DNA of 64,000 nucleotides from Rheum nobile (Eukaryota > Streptophyta > Magnoliopsida > Caryophyllales > Polygonaceae): positions 1 to 64,000 of the forward strand of contig WOAB01000527.1 in assembly GCA_027886185.1 (NCBI GenBank), written 5' to 3'. The notes under the pieces were generated by a model. That model was not told the origin of the DNA and made no database searches. It saw nothing but the letters and a program-made list of their open reading frames with translations. Positions 10,530-21,387 of the stretch are shown piece after piece. The stretch's first letter is position 1; each line of letters opens with the position of its first letter. A program made the translations under genes and the position numbers.

Positions 10530-12775
10530 AGGCTTCGCAGAAGTTTCCCATTTCTCTTCTGGAGTTACCCTTTTCCCCTCCGTATTTTGCCTGAATTTTT
10601 AGTTCAGTGTATAATGCTAATCCTTCTTTTTTGATAAATGCCCCAAGCTGACCATAAGTAATCTCTTTCCATGGAATATCTTCTGTTCCAATGTTTTCTT
10701 TGAGCTTGGTTATGATGCGTTTAGCAAATAGAAAAGGTAAGCCAGCAACGAATCTTTATTTCCAGAAAGGCTCATTACAGTCTGGTCTTGTAAGGACATA
10801 GGTTAAAAATACATCTGTGTACCACCTATAGTCGCTTAAGGTTGGGCAACTAAGGTTTGTTAGGGTGAACTTGTTAGCTTCAAGTTCCTCCTTAGGATTG
10901 CCGATGAAATACATGCTAATAGCATATATAAGTTGGGCACAAGAGTTTTGCTCTGTGGTGATTCTACCATTGTCATCTTCACTGGAAATAGTTGCATCTA
11001 AAATTTCCATTTTTTGCTGAAGACTGGTAGCGTTATCCCACCAATGTTTTAACTGCCCTGTGAATCCTTGAATTATAAGGCATGCTGCAGTTTTGTCTGT
11101 TTGATCATGGGTTCTATAGGCAACCTTGGCCATTCCCATTTCTTGGAGAGTATTTAAAATCTCTCCTTCAGACTTTCCATCAATGTTCCATTCGTAGATG
11201 GATGTACCACTGTAATTAGTGGTTCTGAACTTAGCTCTTTCTTCATACTGAAGATCTGGAGGAGTAGGTCTATTATAATAGTTCCTAGTATCAGAGTTGC
11301 CAAATATTTTGGTAAAAGGTTGAGATCTGTTTCCTTTTCTTCTGAGTCTGTTGATCTCTGGTAATTCTGATTCTATGTGACTGTTCTGTTTATCAGACTC
11401 ACCTTCAGTACTTGATTCAGTAGTACTGGGGTTATTCTGATATGTGCAAGAGTTATCATTACAACTGCTTTTGCAAGACGCCTTTAAGCAGTTTAAGTTT
11501 GCCGGGTTGATAGGAGTATGGGGTCTAACTCCTGAGCTTGATGCATGGATTGCATCAATTCTTTGAGAAGTTTCGGTTTGGAAAGCATCTATTTTCTGGG
11601 AGATCCTTTCAAGCAGGTTCGGAGGATTGAGATTTATGTTTCTCAAAAGATTGCTAGGGATACTTTCGGATTGAAAGTGAGGTTTAGACACATCCCTAGG
11701 GAACCTAGGAGATTTACATCCTTTGTCGATTCCCAAGTGAACTTGGTCTATCTGTTCGGCAATGGTATGTAGGATCTGATTAGAGTAGTTGTTTTGATTG
11801 TAAATCTTTTTAATATCTCTAAGATTTACAGGGCTATTATCCGCATCAGTTCTACCTTTTTTGAAGGGTTCAGCCTTAATCTCTTCATTCTCGTTACTGA
11901 GAATAATTCCTTTGAGAGGAGGATGAACAGAGGTACTAGAGCCCGTTGAAAGAAGTTTCCAGGTTCTAGTGATTCTATTTTGAACTTCTAGATAAGAAAG
12001 GTGAAAAGGGTCTTTAATTCCTTTTCTGGACAAGTATATGGAGAACCATTTGAAAAAGAGAATATTAGTCTGAAGTTTATTCATATCTTCAACCCATTCT
12101 TCTCTAATATGGTTTCTACATTCTTTGTCTATGCTCATGAACCATCTTTTCTTTTTATCATTTTTGGGACTACCAAAGTCTTTTCTAAGGTAATCTTTGT
12201 CAATGATAAAATCAGTTTTGGATAAAACATTGATAGAGGAAAAAATGTGTCTATCAATGGAGGTTGGTGAGTGACCACCGGTTGACTCTGTATCATTTTG
12301 AGGGATGATTCTTGGTAAAGGATCTTCATAATTGACACGATCATGTCTGAGATGGTCATTTCTCAAAGATCCCGAAAATTCACTTCTAATAGAATAGAAG
12401 GGATCATGGATAGAGTTTCTGCCAGGAATCAAAGGGGGTCTATTGGCAGAATTTTCTCTAGAAGAGTTGAATCTGATGAGAATTCTACCATCGATTTCTT
12501 CGATGATCTGAGAAATCTCTTGTTGTTCCATGTTCCTAGGAGGATTGTCGTTGTCGACCTCTAAGGTTTCAGGAATGGTTATGTCTTTCCATTTGATGGT
12601 CTTAGGTGTAAAGGTGCAAGACTTTTCCGCTTCTAGTTGAAGAAGAACGGTTTCTCCCTGAGCTAGAGGGGCTAAGCTACACTTAGGGTTTGTTAAGGCG
12701 CTCATGAGTTTAAAATGAAGTCTAAAAATAACGGCAAAATTCTTAGTGAATTGTTTACAATTATAGTTTAGCATT
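10530..12775 (-). pseudogene. Pararetrovirus copy B movement-protein C-end and coat protein
   Basis: The open frame 12804-10756 covers this region, but its first residues are read across the junction, so true viral sequence starts near 12775. It holds the C-terminal part of the movement protein region (GETVLLQLEAEKSCTF), a long polar linker, a Ser/Thr/Cys stretch (CLKASCKSSCND), and then the coat core (MGMAKVAYRTHDQTD, GFTGQLKHWWDNA). TAA after ...CNEPFWK (about 10754) ends it. The coat continues in a second frame (FVAGLP...KRIITKLKENIG) down to 10530. The same TAA is in copy A, so it predates the divergence of the two copies. The N-terminal movement-protein half is absent and is replaced by the inverted fragment to the right. 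Confidence 0.75.
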
Positions 12776-12977
12776 TTTGCATATAGGACTAATTCAAATA
12801 GCATTAAAACCTTTGCATAGAAAAGGAATTGATTCTCCTGTCTTCCTAGCCTTGAGAGATGACAGATTCATCGCTTACAAGGATTCCATCCTTGCCTTAG
12901 TCCAGTCCAATATTTGTAATGGTCCTTTGTTTTTCAATTGTTCTCCAAACTTCTCGGTTGATTTAACAGACCCTAGG
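12775..12977 (+). pseudogene. Pararetrovirus movement-protein fragment, third piece
   Basis: About 200 bp in + orientation, near identical to 999-1197 of copy A. It encodes HIGLIQIALKPL, FLALRDDRF and SPNFSVDLTDP. It joins copy B head-on at a TTTTTGC shared by both flanks, so copy B is capped by an inverted piece of its own missing gene. It ends where CCGTGCAG repeats begin. Confidence 0.8.
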
Positions 12978-13140
12978 ATAATCCGTGCAGTTCAACTAAA
13001 ATAAATGTTTTGGCTGGTGCATAGTTTGCATGCAACACCGCACGGTTTGTAGCAAACCGTGCAGTTCAACTGAGAACTCTAAATTTTGCTGGTGCACGGT
13101 TTGCAGCAAACCGTGTACTTCTACTGAGATCTTTTCTTTT
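12978..13140. repeat. Short repeats around CACGGTTTG..CAAACCGTG
   Basis: CCGTGCAGTTCAACT occurs twice, and GCACGGTTTG(T/C)AGCAAACCGTG, a near palindrome, occurs twice about 60 bp apart, with a decayed third. No gene is seen. They separate the viral block from MULE-1. Confidence 0.6.
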
Positions 13141-13590
13141 AGGAAATATTATTTTGACGGTATTTAAACTTAGAAAACCCTAGTTTGTAAACTGGATGTT
13201 GATTTGAGTAGTAAAGTTGAGTACGCTCCTTCCTTGAATCTCACATCCAAACCCTTCGATCCCACGGATCAAACTATCCCGTAGCTCGTCGCTTCGAGCA
13301 ATCATTCAATCACCGTCTCTTCGGTGTCTAGTGATCATCACTTTGATCGAGTTTGAAGGCCATCTCTTTAGCCCTAGGAAAGCCATCACTTTGGCTACGG
13401 AAGAGGAGAATCGAATTCAAGCTTGAGGAATCAAGATCCTGCGTTGCAACGACACTTTAGGGGTTGTTCGCATCACCATGCCTCCAGGAAGTTCGCTAGT
13501 GCCTTCATCTTCTCGTCTTTGAAAAACATCTTCCAATTCCTCGTCATCTTCAAATAGTGCATCGTGGTGCTTGTGTTGTAGAATGAAATT
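13141..13590. other. Unassigned stretch upstream of the Ulp1-type gene
   Basis: A TATA-like TATTTAAAC near 13160 and a C/T-rich stretch could be a promoter and leader of the element gene that follows. The open frames here are short and low in complexity. I see no recognised gene. Confidence 0.3.
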
Positions 13591-15290
13591 GTGGAGGCCA
13601 AAACAAGCTAGAAGATGATGAAGGAGACAAATTCTTTGATGACATTGTGAAGCAACTTCATCCAAAAAGAAAGAGGGGTGGTAAAAAAGAAAATAGAGGT
13701 GGTAAAGGTCAAGCTGCAAAGATTGATGGTTTGGACCCAAGGCAAGTCATGTGTTGCTTGAATGAATTGGTGGAAAGAATGCAAAAATAGATGAAAATTA
13801 TGCTCAATTAAGGAAGGAAATCCACATGTTAAAGAAAACATGGAGAGGCAAAGCTGATACAAAAAGGGAATCCTCATCCATTGATGAAGAGAATAGTAAC
13901 GAGGTAATTAAAAATGAATGGCTTAATTTGTTCACATTTGTAGACCTGCACAATGAATGTTTATTGTGTATATATATATATATGCTTATAGGAGTCAGAT
14001 GCTAAGGAGAATGATAGTGTGGAGAGTGATGATGAACCAAACATTAAAGACACCAGAAGGGTATGATGATGAAGGTGATGTCAAAAGGTGAAGGTCAAGA
14101 GTCAGAGTTTGAAGAGTCGGAGTCTAAAGAGGCAGGAGATGAAGAGGTAGATTCACAAGAGGCAGATTCTCAAGAGGTATGTCCTTCAGTATAAATTGAA
14201 ATTTTTGCACCAGATGGTGAAACAAATTACAGTCCACATTTACACATTTCATAGCATATGTTATTGTTTTCAGGACAGTGTTGATGAAGATGAAGAAGAG
14301 GTAGAGTCATAAGAGGCAGATTCTGAAGAGGTATGTCCTTTAGTATAAATTGAAATTTCTACACCTGATGTTCCAACAAATTTAAGTCAACATTTACACA
14401 TTACAGACCATATGTAATCGTTTTTAGGATAATGTTGATTAAGATCAAGAAGATGGTGCAATGGTGGACAACTGTTTAGGATTAGTTACATCACCATCGA
14501 AAGGAACAATGGACAACGAGGATGTTCAAGATGAACAAGTTCATGACAAAGTGGATGAAGATGTTGCAATGGTGTCTTCTGAAAAAATATTGTGGTTTCA
14601 CATGAGCAACAAGGTGAAGATAATGCACTATCAATTCTTATTGAGACGGCTACAATACTACAGGGGGAGCATGAAGCTAATCTAAATCTTGCGATACATG
14701 AAGATGCTAAGGCAATTGGAAGGACAGATGCACAAGGAGGTTGTGAGGATTTACAGTCTGTGCGAGTTGAAGAGGATGAAACACAAGCAAATGAGGAGGG
14801 TGTGAATAAGGTACAACCTGAGGGGTGACACAACCACAGGGTCTAAGTGAGGTACAAGTTGATGAGGTAACACATGGAGATGTTGCTTCACCTAATAAAG
14901 ACTCAGTTGTGGAGGGAGGACTCAAGGTTGAACAAGGAGGTGTGGAGGGTGGAAGTGAGTTACAAGCTGAGAAGGTATCACATGCAGAGGTTGCTTCTCT
15001 TGAAAAAGTAAATGGTGAGGAAGCAAGGTGGAACAGGTAGGTGATGAGGGAGGAAGTCAAGAAAAGCACGAGGAGTCATCACAAGTGATTAATACAGTCG
15101 TGGCTACAAAGAAGGGGAAATGGTTGAGGAAGGGAGGAAAGGTCAAGGATACTCAACAACAGAAGAGGAAATATCCAACTCACACTCGCGAGGTAGCTGC
15201 GGCAGCAAAATCACCCTTCTGCAATTTGGATGAGCAAAAATTGGCGAAAAAGAATACCAAAAAAACAAGGTGGAAAGGATGACAAACTTG
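13591..15290 (+). pseudogene. MULE-1 Ulp1-type gene, N-terminal acidic/basic part, decayed
   Basis: Coding-like pieces in shifting frames: a Lys/Gly-rich block near 13610-13760 (FFDDIVKQLHPKRKRGGKK, then DGLDPRQVMCCLNEL), acidic repeats (SQEADSQEV, DEDEEEVES) at 14090-14340, and Glu/Val-rich frames at 14461-15282 ending in Lys-rich KKGKWLRKGGK. These resemble the charged, poorly conserved middle of MULE-borne Ulp1 genes, placed upstream of the protease domain. In-frame stops (for example TAA at about 14310 and TGA at about 14826) and frame changes show decay. The start codon and exon limits are not known. Confidence 0.45.
14150..14450 (+). repeat. Tandem duplication of an exon-intron unit (about 147 bp)
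   Basis: GAGGCAGATTCT(C/G)AAGAGGTATGTCCTT and the following sequence through the TTTTCAGGA/TTTTTAGGA acceptor-like site appear twice in a row (about 14160 and 14315). Each unit contains an acidic exon piece, a GTATGT donor and an intron-like stretch, so an exon-intron module was duplicated. Confidence 0.65.
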
Positions 15291-15790
15291 GTGAAATGGT
15301 TGCATAATGAGAGGTTAGTAAGCCAAACCAATCTACTTAATATGTGCTCTGAAGTCTTTTATATTGGCCTGATAGTAGTAGTTAGTCTGAATGACGTAAA
15401 AAAACATTTCTATGTGGACTAAAAAATTGATTTGTGACCTAAGAAACAAATTACTGACATGAAAATATTTTAGTATGCCTGAAATAAGTTTAATTCCTCC
15501 GGTATATATGTATCATACTAGCCTGAAAATTTGCATTGCGACCTGAAAAACTCTAAAATTTACTGAAAACTTGTTTGCCTTGTTTTTTTATTAAAATGAA
15601 TGTATGTTTGAATATTACTAAGTATATCACGCAGTTCTAAACCCAAAATTGGACCGACTGGACATGAATTGAAGAAGGAATTCTTTGAACATATGTTTTT
15701 CCTCAAGCAATGGTGGAGGGTGGGGTAATATTCCAATGCATTCTTTGAAAATATTTTGCAATTGTAACATCCTTTTCATTGTATACATTA
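15291..15790. other. Intron-like AT-rich stretch with repeated CCTGA/GACCTGA words
   Basis: Lies between the charged region and the Ulp1 domain. Short words such as GCCTGA, GACCTGA and ACTGACATGA recur. No ORF. Confidence 0.4.
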
Positions 15791-16520
15791 ACATTGTTGC
15801 ACCAGTTTAGCATTTGGAGCAAATGTTGTTCCTTTATCGTAAAAGGATTTCAGAGGATCCAATGCAATTCTCGAAGGTGGTAGTGCTTGACACCTTCTGG
15901 ACAAGATTTGTCACCGCTGAGTCCAGGCGTATCAAGAATGGATTTTTACATATAGGTTAGGATGTATTGATGAAGTACATGAAAGGTGAAACTCCGTCAG
16001 ATTTTGGCAAGAGATGGGATAATCCCGAAATCATATATGTGCGCTTTTACATCTTAAACCACCATTGGTTTGCCTTAGAGATTGAACTATCCGACTGGTG
16101 TGTGACCGTGTACGACTGCAATATATCTTTGTACATAGATAAGGAAATTTTTGAGTTTATTCAGCCAGTGACTGAGATTGTTGCAATGTACATCAAGATG
16201 TATAAGCCATTGGCCAAGAGATGTGAAGCATTTTATGACAAGCCATTGTCTGTGACTCATCGGGACAACATTAAGCAAAACAAGCGCGGCTAAGTACCCT
16301 TTACGTGCAATGAAAATTCCTTTATTGGAACATTCGATATACATTCTAACTTCTTTTGTTTATCTTGCAGAGGAGATTGTGGGGTGTACACCCTCAAGCA
16401 CATTGAATTACTAATGCATGGGATGACTAATCTCGATCTTGCCACTGACAAGTTCATAGATGGCCACATAAACCAAATGACTCGTAGTATTTTTAGATGT
16501 TCTTGGGATAGTATTTGAAA
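15791..16520 (+). pseudogene. MULE-1 Ulp1/C48 cysteine protease domain
   Basis: Two exons. The first (to about 16290) includes SKVVVLDTFWTRF, MKYMKGETPSDFGKRW and the catalytic His in LNHHWFALEIEL, then the Asp in VTVYDCNISLY. An intron of about 80 bp (16291-16371) follows. The second exon begins RGDCGVYTLKHIE with the nucleophilic Cys and ends near 16518 (...SIFRCSWDSI, stop). His, Asp and Cys are all present, as in SUMO/ubiquitin-like proteases of family C48. A stop near 15960 (TAG in ...FLHIG*DVL) interrupts exon 1. The neighbouring transposase marks it as a transposon-borne copy rather than the host desumoylating enzyme. Confidence 0.8.
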
Positions 16521-17187
16521 GATTGCCTAAATGGCACAGATGAACAACTTAGCAATGGTCTTTAGTTTGTTTAATTTTATTGGCTCAACTAATTTTAGTA
16601 TTTATTGGGCCCAATGGCTATACCATTGGCCAACTAAGACATGGTACCATTTTATTGTAGAATTTCATGTTTTTATACCACTGATGTTTTGGAAGAAACT
16701 ATAGCTATTACCTCTCCTTATTAACATAAATTAATCTATCATGGCACTGATGAACAACTTAGCAATGATCTGTGATGTTTACAAACACTCACCCAAACAT
16801 ATTTTGAAAAAATTATCCCCAACTCTCCTTAGTTCCCTGTAAGACATGTTTTTGGAACAAAGTAAAATATTCCTATTGCATCTAAATTTTGTCAGGTCAT
16901 TTTCACTAAAGATAGGGAAACTTTTCCAAGTCATCTTTTCCCATGCAAATTTTCACTAAACTTGGCTAAATTTTCCAAGTAAGTACATCCGATTTGACCA
17001 CTGCAACATTTCACTCAATTTCGACTGACCCTAAACCCTTAATTCCCTAACTACCAGCCATTAAGACTCCACGCAAATTTGTGTTTAAATTTGGCCCTGT
17101 TGTTGTAAATCACTCACCCCACTCTCAGAACTCCAAACTCGTCTTCTCTAAAACCCCTCCTCTCCCAAACTCCCAACTCTCTCACAA
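16521..17187. other. Spacer between Ulp1-type gene and PB1-like ORF
   Basis: AT-rich with a duplicated piece (ATGGCACAGATGAACAACTTAGCAATGGTC near 16530, again near 16740). The last 100 bp, C-rich and pyrimidine-rich, could be the leader of the ORF at 17188. No gene seen. Confidence 0.4.
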
Positions 17188-17526
17188 ATGGTAGACTCAT
17201 ACATAAAAATCCATCTTCAAGTGTACACCGACGGATTCTTGACCCCAAGCTCTGGACAAATGGCGTTGGTGACAACCCACGTGTACACGGGTGGAAGAAC
17301 AAGGCTTTGGAAGGTTGCCAAAAACCGTATGGAGATATGGTATTTGACTAACAGGCTTAGGAACATGGTGAACAATGAGGGGAGTAAATCCATGTTCTTC
17401 GAACAGGTTCCAGATTCTGGCCTCCATTACCTTCAACTGTTGCAGACTGATAACGACGTAGCGGATCTGGTTCATCTCGACGAGAAGGTCGCCGATGTCA
17501 AAGTGTTTGTGGTTCATGAAGCCTAG
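17188..17526 (+). CDS. PB1-like domain ORF of MULE-1, 112 aa
   Basis: A complete single-exon frame, MVDSYIKIHLQVYTDGFLTP to ...VFVVHEA. The pattern KIH...G..., YTGGRT, W....NRMEIWYL, and a C-terminal GLHYLQLLQTDNDVADLV...VKVFVVHE matches the PB1-like domain that sits at the N-terminus of many plant MuDR-type transposases or as a separate accessory ORF (usual end: GL..L..D.D...M........vdiYveH). It lies between the Ulp1 gene and the opposing transposase, on the + strand. The function is unknown; a role in protein interaction is only inferred from the fold name. The ATG at 17188 is the first in frame and follows a pyrimidine-rich leader. Confidence 0.6.
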   Translation: MVDSYIKIHLQVYTDGFLTPSSGQMALVTTHVYTGGRTRLWKVAKNRMEIWYLTNRLRNMVNNEGSKSMFFEQVPDSGLHYLQLLQTDNDVADLVHLDEKVADVKVFVVHEA

Positions 17527-18745
17527 CCTTGCATGTCGTTCTCTTCAATCTACTATTTTTTATTTTTGGTTCTTTTTTGCTCTGTATGAAGATGGGGTAA
17601 GTCCCATCATGGATTGTTGTCCTTTACCATGGACAATCCATGGATGTAATGTTACTTCCCTTTTTATCAAATATTATGAAATATTTCTACTTCGTCAAAA
17701 CCATATTCCAGTTTTTCAGACCACATTTAACATTAGTCAGAACTTAGTCCAATATCTAGATGGTACCGTATTGCACTGACAGAGCATGCTTACAATTATA
17801 ATGTCCTTATAAATTTACACCCATTCTATTTGTGAATTGATATGTAGGTCTAATCGTTAGTGTATTATTGAATGACATTTCAGACCAAAAGTAACTTTTT
17901 CAGAACATATGTATAGTAATTTAGGTCAACTCTCTGTTATATTTTAGAGCATTCATACCTTTATAAGACACGTACATTCGTACATGGCTAGTTCCGTAAT
18001 GTGATATACTTAAATTCTCTCAACCACCATAAAAACATTGATTTTGCACTTATTAGTTTCAATTCTAATTTAATCCATTACCAATATATATATTCACGAA
18101 CTTTGATTACCAATATATATATATATATAATTTCATCTAATATAGTTGTTTTGTGGCTATAATTTTCCATATGGTGCCAATTCACAGTTATATCACAAAG
18201 TTTACAAATCTCTTGTTTCAAATTTTAAGATTAACATTGTCAGAACTATATTAAGTTTTTCAGACCATATTTTTGTTCAGTCAGGGCGTATCTTAGACCA
18301 TATTGTTATTTACGATTTACATTCACAATTTTCAGACCATATTGTTGTTTGGTCAGGTAAGTATTACGTTTTTCAGGACCATTTAGTGTTGCGTTAGGTC
18401 TTTTGAATGTTATTTTACAAAAGTTTAATAAACGAAGTATTCCGTAAGCCAAGCATACCATTCAATATAGATTAGGTTGTTTACGACAGATAATGGAGCA
18501 GTTTAAAAAGAAACTAATTCTTATACCCCAACCAAAAGAGGGAACCCGAACAAAAAAAAGGTATGGTTTAAGACTATAACTACTTAAATCATACATCTTT
18601 TCAAGCACTGGAGCAGACCCTATAAAACCCAAAAACAACAAAGAAACCATTTACACGACGATGCTTACCAACATAGACCCAAAAACACCAATAAACTGAT
18701 AGTTTTCAACAAAAAGGAACCTAAACCAGCATATCGTAAGTCACA
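17527..18745. other. MULE-1 intergenic DNA with dispersed TCAGACC/GTCAGG words
   Basis: No coding frame is supported. Words TTTTTCAGACCATAT, TTCAGAACATAT, GTCAGG and TCAGGTC recur irregularly (17700-18410), as do TA microsatellites at 18085-18130. They share the core TGAC/GTCA with the repeats of MULE-2. Confidence 0.5.
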
Positions 18746-19218
18746 TGTCAGTCCTTCTCCTCCTACAATTTTTCTTATTATTTCCTCGGATGTCGTAATA
18801 AGAACATCGCCTCATCCTAGAATAATTCATCTCCCACGTCGCCCTGAATCGATTAATACATGGTCTTCTAGGAGGACGCCTTACCTGTGGTGCATAGCGT
18901 CTGATGGATGACACAACTTCTGGAACTGACCATCAGTTTTGTGGAGGAACAAGTTGCACAGTTTTCTTGTAAACTTCTCTCACCAACTCATTCTTGAACA
19001 TGGGATGAACGAGATCATTGAGTGGCACCCCTCGATCACTTGCAACCACTATGACATTAGCACATGGAACTTTATCAATCTGGAACATGTTACAATCACA
19101 TGTACCAACATTTAGGTTAACAGAGTATCTAATAGTTTCTTGCATAACCTCTCATTCAAACTCGCTAAGCCTTCGCACACTCATCTTAGTTGACCTTCTG
19201 TAGTTCACTTCTACCAGC
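18746..19218 (-). pseudogene. MULE-1 transposase C-terminus: SWIM finger and zinc-knuckle tail
   Basis: Continues the transposase from 42622 after removal of the LTR retrotransposon. On the minus strand it reads TLVEVNYRRST..., a stop near 19150, then NVGTCDCNMFQIDKVPCANV, the SWIM zinc finger (C-x-C ... C-x-[HN]; the usual His is Asn here). After a stop following ...LVPPQN, the tail VRRPPRRP...RCSYYDIRGNNKKNC recalls the Pro/Arg stretch and CCHC knuckle of MuDR transposases, with the knuckle degenerate. It ends near 18746. The target duplication GTGTA (19219-19223) sits at its upstream edge. Confidence 0.8.
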
Positions 19219-20570
19219 GTGTATGCAATATCCCACTTAAATTAGAAGGGTAATATGGTTATTTTAATTTGATAATAAAAAAGTTAAGAAATTTATTTTA
19301 TTTCTTTTAGAGGAGTAATTTAAATTTTCATTAACCTAAGTTCAAAAGTTCGGTTAAGATAATTTTTGTACAAATTATCAAATGGGTTATAATAGTATGG
19401 TGTAGAAATAAATAAATAAATATAACCATGAATGTAGTTTTAGAATTTTAAAATATAAAAAGTTATAAGAATTAGTATGCTTATCCATGAGAGGATAAAA
19501 TAATACTTAACCTACGTAGGTTAACTCTTTAAGTCATGAATTATTTAAATTATGTTAATATTAATTTAAATAAAATTAACTTGTTAAGCATAAAGTATCA
19601 AAAGTAAGAATAATAGAATGTTAATTAAAATATGGTTAAGTTTATAAGAAAAGGTGATTTAAGCTTAAAACTAGCCTAATTTAATTTTTCCTTATACTTA
19701 AATTTGAGTAAAAATAATTATATAAACTTAGAATAATAAATCAATAAAGTTTCGGTAATTTTTGTAATTATTGAAAAGTAAAATAAAGGAATTTTTCCAC
19801 AACTTCAAAAGTTGGGCAAAAATGTGCAATTAAGCCAAATTTTGGTGGCCACGATTTGAATAATTAGTTTCCATCTTCAACCTCCAGTCAAGGCACAAAA
19901 GACGCAGCTCTCAAGCCTCTTCAACGACCGATTTCGACGCCAATTCTCCATCATTTCTTCAAATTAGCCCATGGGCTTTGAAGATTAACCAATCCCGAAC
20001 CCAACCCCCCTAAAATCAAAATTTATAACAACCCCAATTGAGAGAATTTCTAAGTTTAATACGAACAGCCCGGTAAACCTAAAATTGGATAAAAATTCGA
20101 AATTCAATATGTTTTTTGCTCGATTTGGCAATCAAGGCATGGACTTTTAGGACAAGATCAAGACTAACATTTACCCCTTCAAATCGGGAAGATTCATCCC
20201 CAAACTAGATCAAATGTTCCCCCGAAAGGCAAGAAATATACTCGGCCGTGTCCTGCAAGTATATAAATTCACGATTTCATACCCTAAACTACTTCAAAAT
20301 TAACAAAAACAACAAATACAAGAACATAAACACTAAAACATTATGGATCTAGAATAAATATACAAAAACTTCAAATTTTTTTTTTACAAGATATGGGATG
20401 TTACTAACCTTTCAAGGAAATGGATCTAGGTAACACGCGGAACTTGTTGATTCGTAACGAGGTGACTATGTAGATGCGTAACGTAGGGAGAAAATTGAGA
20501 GTGCAGCGGCGGGGTGAATGTAAATGGAGGAAGGAGGAGAACCTAAGGCTTTTAAAGCCGGGGAGGCTCC

Positions 20571-20690
20571 ACATGTTACGTGTGGAGCCTGTTCCCACGT
20601 AACGTGTGGATTCTTCTCCCACGTAACGTGTGGCGCCTCCTGCCACGTTACGTGTGGAGCCTCTCCTCACGTAACGTGGCGACCTTATGC
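20571..20690. repeat. Five tandem repeats around CCACGTAACGTGTGG
   Basis: A unit of about 28-30 bp recurs five times. Each has the near-palindrome CACGTAACGTG (or CACGTTACGTG) followed by TGG and a GCCTC-type spacer. It lies about 130 bp upstream of the presumed LTR TATA box and is found only in the 5' LTR. ACGT-core palindromes are typical binding sites of plant bZIP/bHLH factors; function here is inference. Confidence 0.75.
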
Positions 20691-21219
20691 ACTGAAAGGC
20701 AAAATTGCATATGCGTCGAATAGTAAGGCCCTATAAATTGGATCCGATTTGGGATCGTTTTGGCCCAATCTTGACACCATTATGTAGGGTTTTTTCAAGA
20801 CCTATCAAATCCCTATAAATAGAGCTTCACCCATGGTGCGGATTCATGCAATTTCAACAGTAAATCTAAAGAACCCTAATTCCAAGTCGCGGTTGTTCAT
20901 CGATTAATTCCGACCACCACCGTACTCCATTGTTGCAATTGGCGCCACCCGTAGATCCACCAATTCGTCCTCTTCAAAAGCCCTTTGGTCCCAGCCCGGT
21001 GGTGCTCCGACAAGGCTGAATTTTACCGTTTTTCAACCGGTGTCTTGCGCGAGTTTCCAGTACCCATTTTCCTTCAATTCGATTTTGATTTTATTTGATT
21101 TTGATTAATCACATTAATCTGAATTATTTAAAATTATGTTAGGTTAATATTAATTTTATTGGCATTAGAATAAAATTATAAATATTTTTTGGGTATTATC
21201 TTATATTATGAATTGTTAA

Positions 21220-21387
21220 GGGCTTGTTTGGCCTTTTGTTTATAAACACTTTATAAACAAAATCCATTTTTTTCCTTCCTTCACATTTCCCCATGACACC
21301 CAATATTCAAATTTCAAATACCATTTTTTCAAAAAAAACTCTTTATAAACGAAAACCTATTTATAAACACATCTACCAAACAAACCC
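21220..21387. mobile_element. Tourist-like MITE (PIF/Harbinger type), 168 bp
   Basis: Terminal inverted repeats GGGCTTGTTTGG ... CCAAACAAACCC with flanking duplication TAA (21217-21219, 21388-21390). The 3' LTR lacks it and has a single TAA at the matching place, giving an empty site. Inner TTTATAAACA inverted repeats extend the hairpin. No ORF. Confidence 0.85.

Larger units (their letters stand above)
1..12977. mobile_element. Endogenous pararetrovirus (caulimovirid type), two inverted copies plus a fragment
   Basis: Two copies of one viral genome lie in opposite orientation: copy A on + (1-5486) and copy B on - (about 12775 down to 5531), followed by a + fragment to 12977. The order promoter/leader, tRNA-Met primer site, movement protein, coat protein with zinc knuckle, aspartic protease, reverse transcriptase, RNase H, second ORF is that of Caulimoviridae. 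No integrase and no paired direct LTRs are seen. Putting the two copies together gives a unit of about 7.8 kb. Two ORFs and this size recall the florendovirus group, but petuvirus-like or other groups cannot be excluded. All copies carry stops or frameshifts in ORF1, so they look like old integrated remnants. Copy A runs off the left edge. Confidence 0.85.

Noticed and set aside
15791..16520. Host SUMO protease gene
   Set aside because: An in-frame stop, the decayed N-terminal part and the facing MULE transposase point to a transposon-borne copy.
20404..20736. Overlapping ORFs on both strands
   Set aside because: They are produced by the CACGTAACGTG tandem repeat.
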